From Fibrobacterota bacterium (GTDB lineage Bacteria; Fibrobacterota; Fibrobacteria; UBA11236), in contig JAHFCH010000030.1 of assembly GCA_023249635.1 (NCBI GenBank), positions 1 through 41,409 of the forward strand: a stretch of 41,409 bases of DNA. The letters run 5' to 3'. Position numbers and translations under genes: made by a program. Of the stretch, positions 30,226 to 39,257 are shown piece after piece. The notes beneath the pieces were generated by a model. The model did no database searches. It saw only the letters and a list, made by a program, of their open reading frames with translations, and had not been told where the DNA came from. Within the stretch, counting starts at the first letter, position 1, and every line of letters begins with the position of its first letter.

Positions 30226-32499
30226 TCAGGGTTTCAGGGAGTCCGCGGGCACGGCGGCCGAAGGGGAGATGCCGGGCAAATCGGGAAGGAACGTGGGGAA
30301 GGCCTGCGCGTGCTTGGGAGCCCAATCGCCGAGGATTTGCTTCGGCTGCAAGAAATCGGGGAGCCAATGGATTCCGCCGAAATACCAGCGCGCCCCCACA
30401 TCCAGCAACAGCACGAAAACGACGAGGGTCTTCCAAGGGAAAGAGCGCTCGGCATAGCGATCCGAAGCTGCCCGGCGCGAACCGGAGGGCAGCTTGGCCT
30501 GGCTGCTGAGGGTGGCGCCGAAGGGCACGTTGATCTTTGCCTTCGAGTTCACGGCCCAGCCGTTGGCGTCGAGGATGGGGCCCAGGTTGCGCTTGCGCAG
30601 CTTCATGTAGGCCATCACCACCGAGGGCAGCGAGATCAGCAGCATCAGGCCGACGATGGCCCCTAGGATGGCGAACTCGCCCATTTGCAAAATGCCCACC
30701 GCATGCGCGACCAGGGCGGTCACGAAGGTTCCGATGGCGCCCGCGGCCACGCCGATGGCGGCCACTGTGCCCACGTCCACCTTCTTTTCGGGAGGCGGCG
30801 GCGGGGGCGGAAGCTTGGAATCCGCGTTCACGGCGACCACGGCGGTGGCGGCCAGCTTGGCGTGGGCTTCGGCGTCCGCGGCGGCGGCGCGCTTGTTGAT
30901 TTGCTCTTCCATGTAGCGCGCGAATTTCTTGTACGGGGCCCAGAACGCCTGGCGGATGCTGATGGGGTTCTCGATGATCTTGGTGACGGTCGCGTCCCAA
31001 TCCTTCCCCTTGCGATCATAGAACAGACCGTTGCGTCCCACCATCAGGTTGTCGCTGTCGCCGGCGGTAAAGGCCGCTACGATACTCATCTTCTCGCCGC
31101 GCGAACTGTTCACGCAATCCACGTAGGCCAGGTATGCGCCCGCAAGCCCTGCCATTACGCCGTGCTTGGCCGCGTCCTCGACATGCAGGCACAGCCGGCA
31201 GGCGCGTTGATCCAGGTACAGGGTACCCGCCTGGAAAATGGCCGGCTGATCGCCGTCGTAGAAATCCTCGAAGCTGACGAAGTTCACGCACAGCAAGGCG
31301 AGGTCGCGGTAGTAGCGCACCAGGCGTTCCACCTGCTCGATGCCCTCGGTCTCAACGCGCAGGGATTCGTCCTGGGCCAGCAGCGCTTCCACGCTGGAGC
31401 GGGCGCCGGAGGAAAGCAACTCGCGAACGCGCGCCAATCCCAGCTTCTCAATCCTTTCCCCTGCCTTACCCGCCTGCCAGGCGAAGTATGCCGAGAACTT
31501 GGCGAGCATGTCCAGCCAATCGGCCTCGGTCAACTCCTTGCGCGGACCCAGGATGGGCACTACCGCTGCCGAGGCAAACAGCTTGAGAGCGACGGCATGG
31601 GCGGGATTGATTGGGCCTTCCAGGGGCAGGGCCTTGCCGGCGGCCACGCGGGCCAGGGGAAATCCCCTCACCTCCGAAGTCGTGATGTCCAGATCCTTGG
31701 CCGCGAAGCCCAGGTATTCCTCTTCCTTGCGGTTGAGCGCCTGCTCGGCGCGATTGTCATAGGCGGCCAGGCGGCAACGCCCGAAATAATCGTCCAGCTT
31801 GGCGCGCACGGCCTGCAGCGCGTCCACAGCCGCGACGGTGGCATCCTTGCCGAAGGGGAAAATGCGGGCGGCATCGGCGTCAGCGGCGGCCTGCCATTGG
31901 GAGTACGCCTGGACCTCGGTGAAGAAGGCTTCGATCTGTTCCTTGCCCACGCCGGGTTTACCGCTCAGGTCGGGAACGCTCCCCATGCAATCCATCATCT
32001 CCCGGACAACCGCCTTGCCTCCCTCGTCGGTTGCGGAAAACTCGGTGATGACGCCGTCGCCGTTGAAGCGGGTATCCGCGAAGATACGTACCCGGTCCGA
32101 TACGTCGGCCACTGTCAGCGTACTGGCATCGTCCTTGCCGATATGATGCAGGATCTGCTTGGCCGAAGCGGCCAGCACCTTGCCTTCCGGGGTCGCGTCC
32201 TGGATGGAGGCCAAAGGCAACCCGTCGGCGGCTTTGAAGAGGTCGTCCGGGGTTTTCAGGCTGTCCACGGCGAAGCGGGCCGCGGCGATGAGCTCGCGGG
32301 CCCGCACGCGGCCGTTGCCGTCCGTGTCGATCAGCTCCAGGGTGCGCGCCTCGATCTCGAGGCCCCGGGTGGGGCACGCCAAGGCCGCCCACAGCTTCTG
32401 ATCCAATTGATCGAGGTGCTTGAGGTCGGCGCCGCTGGTGAGCTTCACCTGATCGAATCCTCCCGCGCGGAAGAAGGTCCACTTATGCTGTTCGGCCAT
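30226..32499 (-). CDS. Large EF-hand-containing membrane protein of unknown function
   Basis: The 757-residue product has no signal peptide. Near residue 55 an EF-hand-like loop reads DTDGNGRVRARE, and near residue 140 a second, degenerate one reads DTRFNGDGVITE. A long soluble region follows (to about 560), then a Pro-rich PPPPPPPEKK linker and two adjacent transmembrane helices (about 580-640: TVAAIGVAAGAIGTFVTALV and FAILGAIVGLMLLISLPSVV). A third segment near 690 (TLVVFVLLLDVGARWYF) precedes a short tail. It is thus probably a cytoplasmic calcium-responsive domain anchored to the inner membrane by its C-terminus. I do not recognise a named family. GGGAG lies 7 nt before the ATG. The gene is on the same strand as hisE-hisG and the DUF3078-like gene but spaced from the his genes. 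Confidence 0.7.
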   Translation of the reverse strand: MAEQHKWTFFRAGGFDQVKLTSGADLKHLDQLDQKLWAALACPTRGLEIEARTLELIDTDGNGRVRARELIAAARFAVDSLKTPDDLFKAADGLPLASIQDATPEGKVLAASAKQILHHIGKDDASTLTVADVSDRVRIFADTRFNGDGVITEFSATDEGGKAVVREMMDCMGSVPDLSGKPGVGKEQIEAFFTEVQAYSQWQAAADADAARIFPFGKDATVAAVDALQAVRAKLDDYFGRCRLAAYDNRAEQALNRKEEEYLGFAAKDLDITTSEVRGFPLARVAAGKALPLEGPINPAHAVALKLFASAAVVPILGPRKELTEADWLDMLAKFSAYFAWQAGKAGERIEKLGLARVRELLSSGARSSVEALLAQDESLRVETEGIEQVERLVRYYRDLALLCVNFVSFEDFYDGDQPAIFQAGTLYLDQRACRLCLHVEDAAKHGVMAGLAGAYLAYVDCVNSSRGEKMSIVAAFTAGDSDNLMVGRNGLFYDRKGKDWDATVTKIIENPISIRQAFWAPYKKFARYMEEQINKRAAAADAEAHAKLAATAVVAVNADSKLPPPPPPPEKKVDVGTVAAIGVAAGAIGTFVTALVAHAVGILQMGEFAILGAIVGLMLLISLPSVVMAYMKLRKRNLGPILDANGWAVNSKAKINVPFGATLSSQAKLPSGSRRAASDRYAERSFPWKTLVVFVLLLDVGARWYFGGIHWLPDFLQPKQILGDWAPKHAQAFPTFLPDLPGISPSAAVPADSLKP

Positions 32500-32538
32500 G
32501 GCGGGCTCCCGGGGTAAGAAAAAGGAAAAGCTTAGAGA

Positions 32539-33414
32539 TCAGAGCGAGAGGAAGGCGATGCCTACGGAAAGGCTTTCGCGGGTCTGCGTATCCTCGGAAA
32601 GGTCCTTATCGTAAAGCATCTCGAGCTCGAAGTTGACGCTGATGAGCTTGTTCACCTTGGCGGTTATTTTGTTGGCCCAATCCGCGTCGATCTCGTCCGA
32701 GCCCTTGAAATTGATGAACACGTCAAGCTTGGTGCTGCCCAGGATATTCTCCATGAGGGTATGCTGGTACTCGGTGGTGGAACTTAAACCGTACTCGACC
32801 TTGGAGTCCTCGATCTCCGTCGTCTTCTTATCATCGGCATAACCTTGGTTGGCGGAGAAGGTTTCCTTAAGCTGGAAGCCCAGGCGTTCTTTGAAATCCG
32901 GAATGGGGGTGATGCCGACGCCCACTGTCTGGGTGAAGTAAGCCGGGTCGAAGAATTCCGAGGTCAGGTCGCGGGTACCCGCCTTGTCATCGTATTTGTA
33001 CCCGGCGGTGAACTGCGACCAGCCGGCCAGGGCGGCGAAGGGATTTACCAGGGTCCCCAGCTTGCGGGTGTAAATGGATTCCAGGCGCCATTCATCCGCG
33101 GATTTGCGGGAGGCGAGATCGGAAATCTTGGTCTGCCCATAGCGGAGCTTGGAGGAATTCTCCCAGATGAACTTTTCCTGATCGAGAGTGCAATTGCCTG
33201 CCAGGTTTATATCCCAGGTGAGCGCGTCAGTACCGCCCTTGGCCCATTTGTCGTAATAGGTTTGGCTCAGATTGAGCATCCCCGTGAACTGCTCCTTCCA
33301 GCCATACTTAACGCTGTCGGCAGGCGCGGCAGCGGCCTGGGCGCGCAGGGCGGTGGGGAGCATTACGGCGACGGCGAAGGCCATCTTGGTGAGAGAAACT
33401 CGTACAGCGATCAT
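32539..33414 (-). CDS. DUF3078-like outer-membrane protein
   Basis: The 291-residue protein has a signal peptide ending near ALRAQA and then beta strands with the segment LNLSQTYYDKWAKGGTDALTW (about 46-66), which matches the DUF3078 pattern of an asparagine/serine-rich strand followed by W-x-GG. Later strands are rich in aromatic and charged residues, ending in VGIAFLSL, consistent with a beta-barrel of about 12 strands. The function of the family is unknown; it is common in Bacteroidota and relatives, which is part of the reason for placing this organism in the FCB group. AGGAG lies 11 nt before the ATG. Confidence 0.75.
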   Translation of the reverse strand: MIAVRVSLTKMAFAVAVMLPTALRAQAAAAPADSVKYGWKEQFTGMLNLSQTYYDKWAKGGTDALTWDINLAGNCTLDQEKFIWENSSKLRYGQTKISDLASRKSADEWRLESIYTRKLGTLVNPFAALAGWSQFTAGYKYDDKAGTRDLTSEFFDPAYFTQTVGVGITPIPDFKERLGFQLKETFSANQGYADDKKTTEIEDSKVEYGLSSTTEYQHTLMENILGSTKLDVFINFKGSDEIDADWANKITAKVNKLISVNFELEMLYDKDLSEDTQTRESLSVGIAFLSL

Positions 33415-33568
33415 TATTAAGGGTCTCCTAGGGGGTGGAAAGGTACTATCCCCCCTTAAAAACCCAAGCCGGTTATCCGTCCGGAAGCCTGTCCGCGGAC
33501 GGTAATTTTACGTCAACGTCATATCGGACCCGGCTTTTCAGGGGTATTACAGGCGCATTATTATCGGT

Positions 33569-33596
33569 TTGAATGTTCTATGACCGAGTGTATCTT
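33569..33596 (+). promoter_or_regulatory. Promoter for the first large secreted paralogue
   Basis: TTGAAT (33569-33574) and TATCTT (33591-33596) are separated by 16 nt. Transcription would start near 33603, just before the strong ribosome site GGGAGG at 33609, which argues against the in-frame ATG at 33580. Confidence 0.35.
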
Positions 33597-33621
33597 TTGC
33601 CGCGCACAGGGAGGGGGGCCC

Positions 33622-36111
33622 ATGATGACCCCGCTCCGTTTCGGTGGGGAATTTCCAATGCAGGTATCGATCTCGATGAAGCGGGCCCTCGCGCCCGGTT
33701 TCACGACCCTTTTAATAACCCTTTTTACCTCTTTATTGGTTTTGGGAGCGGGCTCGGCTTCGGCCGCCCTTCCCCTGCCTTGGGAGCAAGGCGATATCGG
33801 CAGCGTCGCGGTAGCGGGCTCCGGCAGCGAAAGCGGCGGGACCTGGACCGTGGCCGGCTCCGGCGCCGACGTGTGGGGCAATGCCGACGGTTTCCACTAC
33901 GTGTACCAACGCCTGAACGGGAACATGCAGGTGGTGGTCAAGGTCACGACTGTCCAGAACCAGAACGTCTGGTCCAAAGCCGGCCTCATGATCCGCGACG
34001 ACCTCAGCGCCGGCGCCCGGCACGCCTCGGTATTCGTCACCCCGGGCAACGGCATCACCTTCCAATCCCGCACCGTGGCCAACCAGATCAGCGTCAGCGC
34101 AACCACGGCCGGCCTGGCCGCGCCGTATTGGATCAAGCTGGTCCGTAACGGCAACCAGTTCTCCGCTTTCCGCTCGCCGGACAACATCACCTGGACCCAG
34201 GTGGGGACCACGCGCGCCTTGGAACTCGATCCGGTGGTCTATGTGGGCCTGGCGGTCACCAGCCATAACAACCCCGTGCTGTGCACCTCGACCTTCACCA
34301 ACCTCTCCCTTATCAAGCCCCAGGTGCTGCTGGTGGCCTCTTCGGCCACCCTGAACGCGGGCGACGCGGCGGTCAAGAAGCGCTTGGAAATCCTCGGCTA
34401 TACCGTGGTGGTCAAGGTCGCGGCCCAGTCGGTCACCGCCGACGCCAACGGCAAGGACCTGGTGCTCATCTCCTCTTCGATTACCTCGGCGGACGTGAAC
34501 ACCAAGTTCAAGACCGTAACCCAGCCGGTACTGCTGTGGGAAAACGCCCTGCTCGATGACATGGGCATGACCGGCACCGTGGGCGGCACCGACTTCGGAA
34601 CCACCACCCTGCAGACCCAGGCCACCATCTATACCGCGGCCTGCAACCGCGCCACCATGTATACCGCCGCTACCGGCTGGGGCGACGGCTGCCAGGACAT
34701 GTCCGCCGGACTCACCGGCAACGTCAATATCACCCGTAGCGCCCAGACCTTCTCATGGGGCGTACCCAACGCCAATGCCATCAAGATCGCCTACCATGCC
34801 GGTAACCAGGCCCGCGCGGTCGATTTCGCCTATGAGAAGGCCGCCGCCATGCCCGGCCTCGCCGCTCCCGCCCGCCGCGTCTTCCTCTTCATGGAAGACA
34901 ATACCGCCTCCAACTGGTCGCCCCGCGGCCAGGCCCTGTTCGACAACGCGGTATACTGGGCCACCGGCAGCAAGTACTACCTCACCCGTAAGGTGCTGGT
35001 CCTCAACTATGATCCCATCCTGGGCAGCAAGGGCGGTATACGCCTCCACCAGTACAACCAGCCCTCCCCGCGGCAATGGAATTGGAACGATCCGGTGGTC
35101 TTGGAACGCGACTACCTGGCGGACATCTACGAGGCCAGCGGCGGCTACGTGCGTTGGAAGTGGGCCTTCTATCCCGAGATCCCCACCTACCTGAACAAAT
35201 GGGTACAGATCACCGGCGCGGAGCAATTCGGCTCCGCCACCTTCACCGAGCAGGATTACATCGACGGTTACAACGTGGGCATCGATACCCGCGATTGGGG
35301 CGCGGCGGCGCGGGCCATGCCCCAGGGCGGCTTCTACACGGCCGACTACGTAGGCATGTTCAGCCAGTTCAACGTCGAGGCCAAGGTCACGGCGGGCGAA
35401 GTGGACGAAGTCATCATCTATGCGCACGCCTTCGCGGGCCTCAACGAATCGGCCATGGCGGGCGACCAGGCCTACAACCTCAACGGCCCGGTCATCTGGC
35501 GTCCCGGCATCAAGAACTTCGTGGTCATGGGCCTCAATTACGAGCGCGGCCGCTCCGAGGCACTGGAAAGCTTCGGCCACCGCGCCGAATGGCTGCTCGA
35601 TCGGCATGCCTTCGTACAGCCCGCCGATGAAATATTCACCATCCCCTATTATCCCTGTATCTGGTCCGACTTCCCCGCGGGCGACTATTGCGGTTCGACG
35701 CGCCAGCCCACGCCCCAGCGCAGCATCTACGACAAGTTCAGCACCGTGGAAGGCCTGGTGGCCGGCAACGCGGGCGTAGGCGCCGCCCATTGGGCCCCCA
35801 ACGCGCGCAACCGCGGCGACGAATACAACTGGTCCTTGGCCAACACCGCCTACACCATGGCCGATGATTGGCAGTACAACTACCCGACCTTGACCGGAGC
35901 CGCCACCAAGCGCCTGGTCAACCTCAACGAATGGACCCCGTACGCTCAGGACGCCGACGCCGGTCGCGGGTTCAAGAAATGGTGGTTCATGCATTTCCCC
36001 CGCGTGGCCGGTCTGTATCCCAATGACGGGAACGTCCGCAACCGCTTCCGCCTCAACAACTGGTGGGAATACATCATGGACTACAACAAGCATTCGGAAA
36101 CCCAGCATTGA
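33622..36111 (+). CDS. Large secreted protein, DUF1349-like sandwich plus unknown catalytic-looking domain (paralogue 1)
   Basis: From ATG 33622, 7 nt after GGAGG, the product is 829 residues; ATG 33658 is an alternative that gives a shorter signal peptide. After the signal (ending GAGSASA) comes a DUF1349/concanavalin-like sandwich (SKAGLMIRDDLSAGARHASVFVTP; DNITWTQVGT). A Rossmann-like domain follows, beginning LLVASSATLNAGDAAVKKRLEILGYTV. The C-terminal 350 residues are conserved with the paralogue at 36476 and contain EVDEVIIYAHAFAGLNESAM, ESFGHRAEWLLDRH and HWAPNARNRGDEYNW. These histidines and acids could form an active or metal site, but I know no function. A glycan- or polymer-acting extracellular protein is a guess from the sandwich domain. 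Confidence 0.75.
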   Translation: MMTPLRFGGEFPMQVSISMKRALAPGFTTLLITLFTSLLVLGAGSASAALPLPWEQGDIGSVAVAGSGSESGGTWTVAGSGADVWGNADGFHYVYQRLNGNMQVVVKVTTVQNQNVWSKAGLMIRDDLSAGARHASVFVTPGNGITFQSRTVANQISVSATTAGLAAPYWIKLVRNGNQFSAFRSPDNITWTQVGTTRALELDPVVYVGLAVTSHNNPVLCTSTFTNLSLIKPQVLLVASSATLNAGDAAVKKRLEILGYTVVVKVAAQSVTADANGKDLVLISSSITSADVNTKFKTVTQPVLLWENALLDDMGMTGTVGGTDFGTTTLQTQATIYTAACNRATMYTAATGWGDGCQDMSAGLTGNVNITRSAQTFSWGVPNANAIKIAYHAGNQARAVDFAYEKAAAMPGLAAPARRVFLFMEDNTASNWSPRGQALFDNAVYWATGSKYYLTRKVLVLNYDPILGSKGGIRLHQYNQPSPRQWNWNDPVVLERDYLADIYEASGGYVRWKWAFYPEIPTYLNKWVQITGAEQFGSATFTEQDYIDGYNVGIDTRDWGAAARAMPQGGFYTADYVGMFSQFNVEAKVTAGEVDEVIIYAHAFAGLNESAMAGDQAYNLNGPVIWRPGIKNFVVMGLNYERGRSEALESFGHRAEWLLDRHAFVQPADEIFTIPYYPCIWSDFPAGDYCGSTRQPTPQRSIYDKFSTVEGLVAGNAGVGAAHWAPNARNRGDEYNWSLANTAYTMADDWQYNYPTLTGAATKRLVNLNEWTPYAQDADAGRGFKKWWFMHFPRVAGLYPNDGNVRNRFRLNNWWEYIMDYNKHSETQH

Positions 36112-36133
36112 TCTTCTGATCCCTGTTCGCGCC

Positions 36134-36161
36134 CCGTCTCCCGGTGCCTAACCGGGGACGG
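36134..36161 (+). terminator. Possible terminator after paralogue 1
   Basis: CCGTC-T-CCCGGT pairs with ACCGG-G-GACGG around GCCTA, with one bulged base on a side. Four T's follow 10 nt later (36171-36174). The distance from stem to T-run makes it an imperfect intrinsic terminator. Confidence 0.4.
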
Positions 36162-36412
36162 CGGCGAACCTTTTCCCGGCTCTCCCCCGCTCCCCACGTT
36201 CTCTCCGATTCCGCCGCTTCGCCGCTTTCTTCCGCTGGCCATGCACATTCCAGCGTCGCCGCTCGTAAAACCCGGATCACATACCGCCCTTTATCCACGG
36301 GCTCCGCAAGCCATACCCGCGTGCTCGGCGTAACGGCCGTTCCCTAATCTGTTCCCAAAAAAATGCACAGGGATGTTCTCCATCAAATGCACAGCAATCG
36401 CGTTGCGCCGTC

Positions 36413-36441
36413 TTGACGATCGATCCCGTGTTGGGTTTTAT
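36413..36441 (+). promoter_or_regulatory. Promoter for the second secreted paralogue
   Basis: TTGACG (36413-36418) and TTTTAT (36436-36441) are separated by 17 nt. The start codon at 36476, with GGAGG at 36466-36470, lies about 35 nt past the -10, which fits a short untranslated leader. Confidence 0.45.
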
Positions 36442-36475
36442 TACCCCGCATACGCTAAACCCATTGGAGGACACA

Positions 36476-38893
36476 ATGCATCGTATAAGCATGGAATCGA
36501 GGATAAGGAAAAGCGCGGCGGTGATGGCATCGCTGCTGCTGGGCTTCGCGGGCACGGCGCGCGCGGCCGTACCGGCGCCCTGGGCCGAGAAGGACATCGG
36601 CTCGGTAGGCGTGGCGGGCAGCGCCGCCTACAACGGCACCACCTGGGCCGTGTACGGCTCCGGCGCCGACATCTGGGGAACCGCGGACGGTTTCCATTTC
36701 GTGTATCAGACCCTGGCCGGTAATTCGACCATCGTGGCGCGCATCAACGATGTCGCCAACACCAATGGTTGGGCCAAAGCCGGCGTAATGATCCGCCAGG
36801 ACCTGACCGCGGGATCCAAGCATGCCTTCATGGCCATGACGCCCTCCAACGGCGCGGCCTTCCAGTACCGTTCCGCGGCCGCGGGAACCTCGTTCAGCAC
36901 AAATGTCACCGGCTTCGCCGCGCCTTACTGGGTCAAGCTGGTACGCAGCGGCGACGTGTTCACCGGCTTCCGCTCCCCGGACGGAACCACCTGGACCCAG
37001 GTGGGCGCGGCCCAGACCATCGCCATGACCGGCTCCATCTATGTCGGACTCGCCGCCACCAGCCACGATAACACGCGTCTGGGCTCGGCCGCGGCCATCA
37101 GCGTCACGGTAACGGGCACCGCGCCCGCCAGCGGCGTACTCTTCGTAACCAGCTCGGCAAGCCTTACCGCCGCCGACGCCGCCGTCAAGAAGCGCCTGGA
37201 AACGCTGGGCTACTCCGTGACCGTCAAGGCCGCGGCCCAGACCGTTACCGCCGACGCCAACGGGCGCCAGTTGGTGGTGGTTTCCTCTTCGCCCGCTTCC
37301 GGCGACGTGAACACCAAGTTCACCGCTTCCGCGGTTCCCTTGGTGACTTGGGAGAACGCCATCCTCGACGATCTCGGCATGACCGGCCTTACCGCCGGCA
37401 CCGACTACGGCACCACGGACGCGCAGACCCAGGCCAGCATCTTCACCTCGGCCTGCGATCGCACCAACATGTATACGGCCGCCAAGAACTACGGCGATGG
37501 CTGCCATGACCTCGCCGGCGGTCAGACGGGCACCATCGCGCTCTACACCGCCGCGGGACAGGTCTCCTGGGGCAAGCCCAACGCCAACGCCATCAAGATC
37601 GCCTCCCAATCCAACGACGCGAGCAAGGTGATCGACTTCGCCTATGAGACCGGCGCCGCCATGCCCGGCCGCGCGGCCCCCGCCCGCCGCGTTTTCCTGT
37701 ACCTGGCCGATCTCACCGCCCCCATCCAGAGCGCCCGCGCGTTGGCGCTGTTCGACAACGCCATCTACTGGGCCACCAACAACAAGTACTACGTGACCAA
37801 GAAGGCGCTCGTGCTCACCTTGGATCCCATCCTCCCCTCCCAGGGCAACCAGCGCCTGCACACCTACGCCATGGCGCACTGGGGCACCTGGAGCGATCCC
37901 GTCGTGCTCAACCGCGACTACCTGATGGATCTCACCGAAGCCAGCGGCGGTTACGTGCGCTGGAAGGTCGCCAACTACCCCGGCATCCCGCAGCCGCTCA
38001 ACTCCTGGGGCCCCATCACCGGCTCGGTCCAGTTCGGCACCGCGCAGTTTACCGATCAGCAGTACCTGGATGGCTATCAGTACGCGCTTGACACTTGGGA
38101 TTGGGTGGGCGCGCAAGGGCACATGCCCAGCGGCGGCAACTACCAGGCCGACTACAATGCCCTGCTCGACCTGTACGGCGTGGACGCCAAGGTCAATGCG
38201 GGCGAAGTCGACGAAGTCATCGTGTGGGGCTTCCCCTGGTCGGGTTACTACGAATCGGCCATGATGGGCCGCACTTCGTATTGGATCAACGGCTCGCCCA
38301 TCTACCGCAACACCCCCAACTTCTTCGTGATGGGTTACAACTACGAGCGCACCGTGGGCCTGGCCGAGCACGCGTTCGGCCATCGCGCCGAGCAGCTCAT
38401 CGGCGACCACGCCTTCGCCACGCCCCCCACCCTCCCCTACAACAACTGCTACTGGCCCGACTTCGGCGCCGGTTGCGGCAGCCAGCAGGTGCCCGCCATG
38501 CGCAACATCTGGGACAAGTTCAGCGTGGTGGAAGGCAACCTGGCCGGCCAGGCCGGTGTCGGCGCCATCCATTGGCCCCCGAACACGCAGACCCACGTGA
38601 ACGAATACGTGTACTGGGGCGACAACCAGGCCTATTCGATGGCCGACGATTGGCTGTACAACTACCCCAACCTGGCGGGCGCATCGACCAAGCGCTTGGT
38701 GAACCAGTACGAGTGGATGCCGATTGCCCAGGATAACGAGGTGCAGCGCGGCTTCGTGAAGTGGTACTACCAGCATTACCCGCGGTTCAAGGGCACCTAT
38801 ACCGATGCGGGCAACGCGTCGAACAATGGGCGCCAGAACAACTGGTGGGAATACGTGGTGAACTTCAACCTGTATCCCGAGACCCAGCACTAA
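36476..38893 (+). CDS. Large secreted protein, DUF1349-like sandwich plus unknown domain (paralogue 2)
   Basis: ATG 36476 follows GGAGG with 5 nt spacing and gives 805 residues. The signal peptide ends near GTARA. The domain order is the same as in the preceding gene: DUF1349-like sandwich (WAKAGVMIRQDLTAGSKHAF), Rossmann-like domain (LFVTSSASLTAADAAVKKRLETLGYSV), and the long C-terminal domain (EVDEVIVWGFPWSGYYESAM, EHAFGHRAEQLIGDH, HWPPNTQTHVNEYVYW), ending in NNWWEYVVNF and PETQH like its paralogue. The tandem arrangement shows a local duplication, and conserved histidines and acids in both copies argue that the C-terminal domain is under selection. The 3' terminator at 38928 follows. Function unknown. 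Confidence 0.78.
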   Translation: MHRISMESRIRKSAAVMASLLLGFAGTARAAVPAPWAEKDIGSVGVAGSAAYNGTTWAVYGSGADIWGTADGFHFVYQTLAGNSTIVARINDVANTNGWAKAGVMIRQDLTAGSKHAFMAMTPSNGAAFQYRSAAAGTSFSTNVTGFAAPYWVKLVRSGDVFTGFRSPDGTTWTQVGAAQTIAMTGSIYVGLAATSHDNTRLGSAAAISVTVTGTAPASGVLFVTSSASLTAADAAVKKRLETLGYSVTVKAAAQTVTADANGRQLVVVSSSPASGDVNTKFTASAVPLVTWENAILDDLGMTGLTAGTDYGTTDAQTQASIFTSACDRTNMYTAAKNYGDGCHDLAGGQTGTIALYTAAGQVSWGKPNANAIKIASQSNDASKVIDFAYETGAAMPGRAAPARRVFLYLADLTAPIQSARALALFDNAIYWATNNKYYVTKKALVLTLDPILPSQGNQRLHTYAMAHWGTWSDPVVLNRDYLMDLTEASGGYVRWKVANYPGIPQPLNSWGPITGSVQFGTAQFTDQQYLDGYQYALDTWDWVGAQGHMPSGGNYQADYNALLDLYGVDAKVNAGEVDEVIVWGFPWSGYYESAMMGRTSYWINGSPIYRNTPNFFVMGYNYERTVGLAEHAFGHRAEQLIGDHAFATPPTLPYNNCYWPDFGAGCGSQQVPAMRNIWDKFSVVEGNLAGQAGVGAIHWPPNTQTHVNEYVYWGDNQAYSMADDWLYNYPNLAGASTKRLVNQYEWMPIAQDNEVQRGFVKWYYQHYPRFKGTYTDAGNASNNGRQNNWWEYVVNFNLYPETQH

Positions 38894-38927
38894 ACCCGCG
38901 CGCTCGAACCATTCGAGGGCAAAAAGA

Positions 38928-38953
38928 AAGGCCCGGGAGATATCCCGGGTCTT
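38928..38953. terminator. Hairpin terminator after paralogue 2
   Basis: AAGGCCCGGGA (38928-38938) pairs with TCCCGGGTCTT (38943-38953) over 11 bp with one wobble around GATA. A run of five T's lies some 8 nt further on. It follows the stop codon by about 35 nt. Confidence 0.65.
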
Positions 38954-39204
38954 CCAACCTTTTTGAGAATCGCCCTTTCCCAACTCCTACTAGTCGAGGC
39001 ATTTCAAACACTCACCCAGCTTTTCTCAGTGTGGCGTTGACGGCAAATGCCACAGGAGTGAAAGTGAACGCGACAGGAAAAAATTCTTGCGGTGTATACC
39101 CCGATTCCGAAACACTGAACCAGATTTTTATCATACCTAACTGAAGGGAGCATAGGGTTCATGCCGCGATCCGTGTCATGCATCCAGGACGGCGACAAGT
39201 TAGG

Positions 39205-39231
39205 AAGGCCGGGGAGCGATCCCCGGCCTTT
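39205..39231. terminator. Symmetric hairpin terminator before the lipoprotein gene's 3' end
   Basis: AAGGCCGGGGA (39205-39215) and TCCCCGGCCTT (39220-39230) pair perfectly over 11 bp around a GCGA tetraloop. It is flanked by A's on the left and T's on the right, so it could work in both directions. The convergent lipoprotein gene ends at 39258. Confidence 0.65.
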
Positions 39232-39257
39232 CGCCGTTCAAAGAATCCTGATCCGCG

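Larger units (their letters stand above)
36112..36475. other. 364-bp gap between the two secreted paralogues
   Basis: The gap holds a hairpin at 36134-36161 early on and a promoter-like pair at 36413-36441 at the end. AAATGCACAG occurs twice (about 36361 and 36386), a direct repeat spaced 25 bp, close upstream of the -35 hexamer, which might be an operator. I see no gene or RNA in it. Confidence 0.5.
38894..39257. other. 364-bp gap between convergent genes
   Basis: The gap contains two strong hairpins, at 38928-38953 and 39205-39230. Between them a TATCAT (39130-39135) could act as a -10, giving a transcript of about 90 nt ending at the second hairpin, but I see no recognisable RNA family and no convincing -35. 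No gene is supported; a 64-codon frame on the minus strand has no family features. Confidence 0.5.

Noticed and set aside
33580-33621. Start of the first secreted paralogue at 33580
   Set aside because: This ATG lies within the proposed promoter (between the -35 and -10 hexamers) and has no ribosome site, while 33622 follows GGAGG at ideal spacing.
36455-38983. 842-codon open frame on the minus strand opposite the second secreted paralogue
   Set aside because: It is the antisense shadow of a GC-rich gene with a clear signal peptide and ribosome site on the plus strand. Its translation is low-complexity Gly/Val/His/Ala with no family features.
39004-39198. 64-codon minus-strand frame in the gap after the second paralogue
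   Set aside because: No ribosome site, no recognisable domain, and it lies between two terminator hairpins. I left it unannotated.
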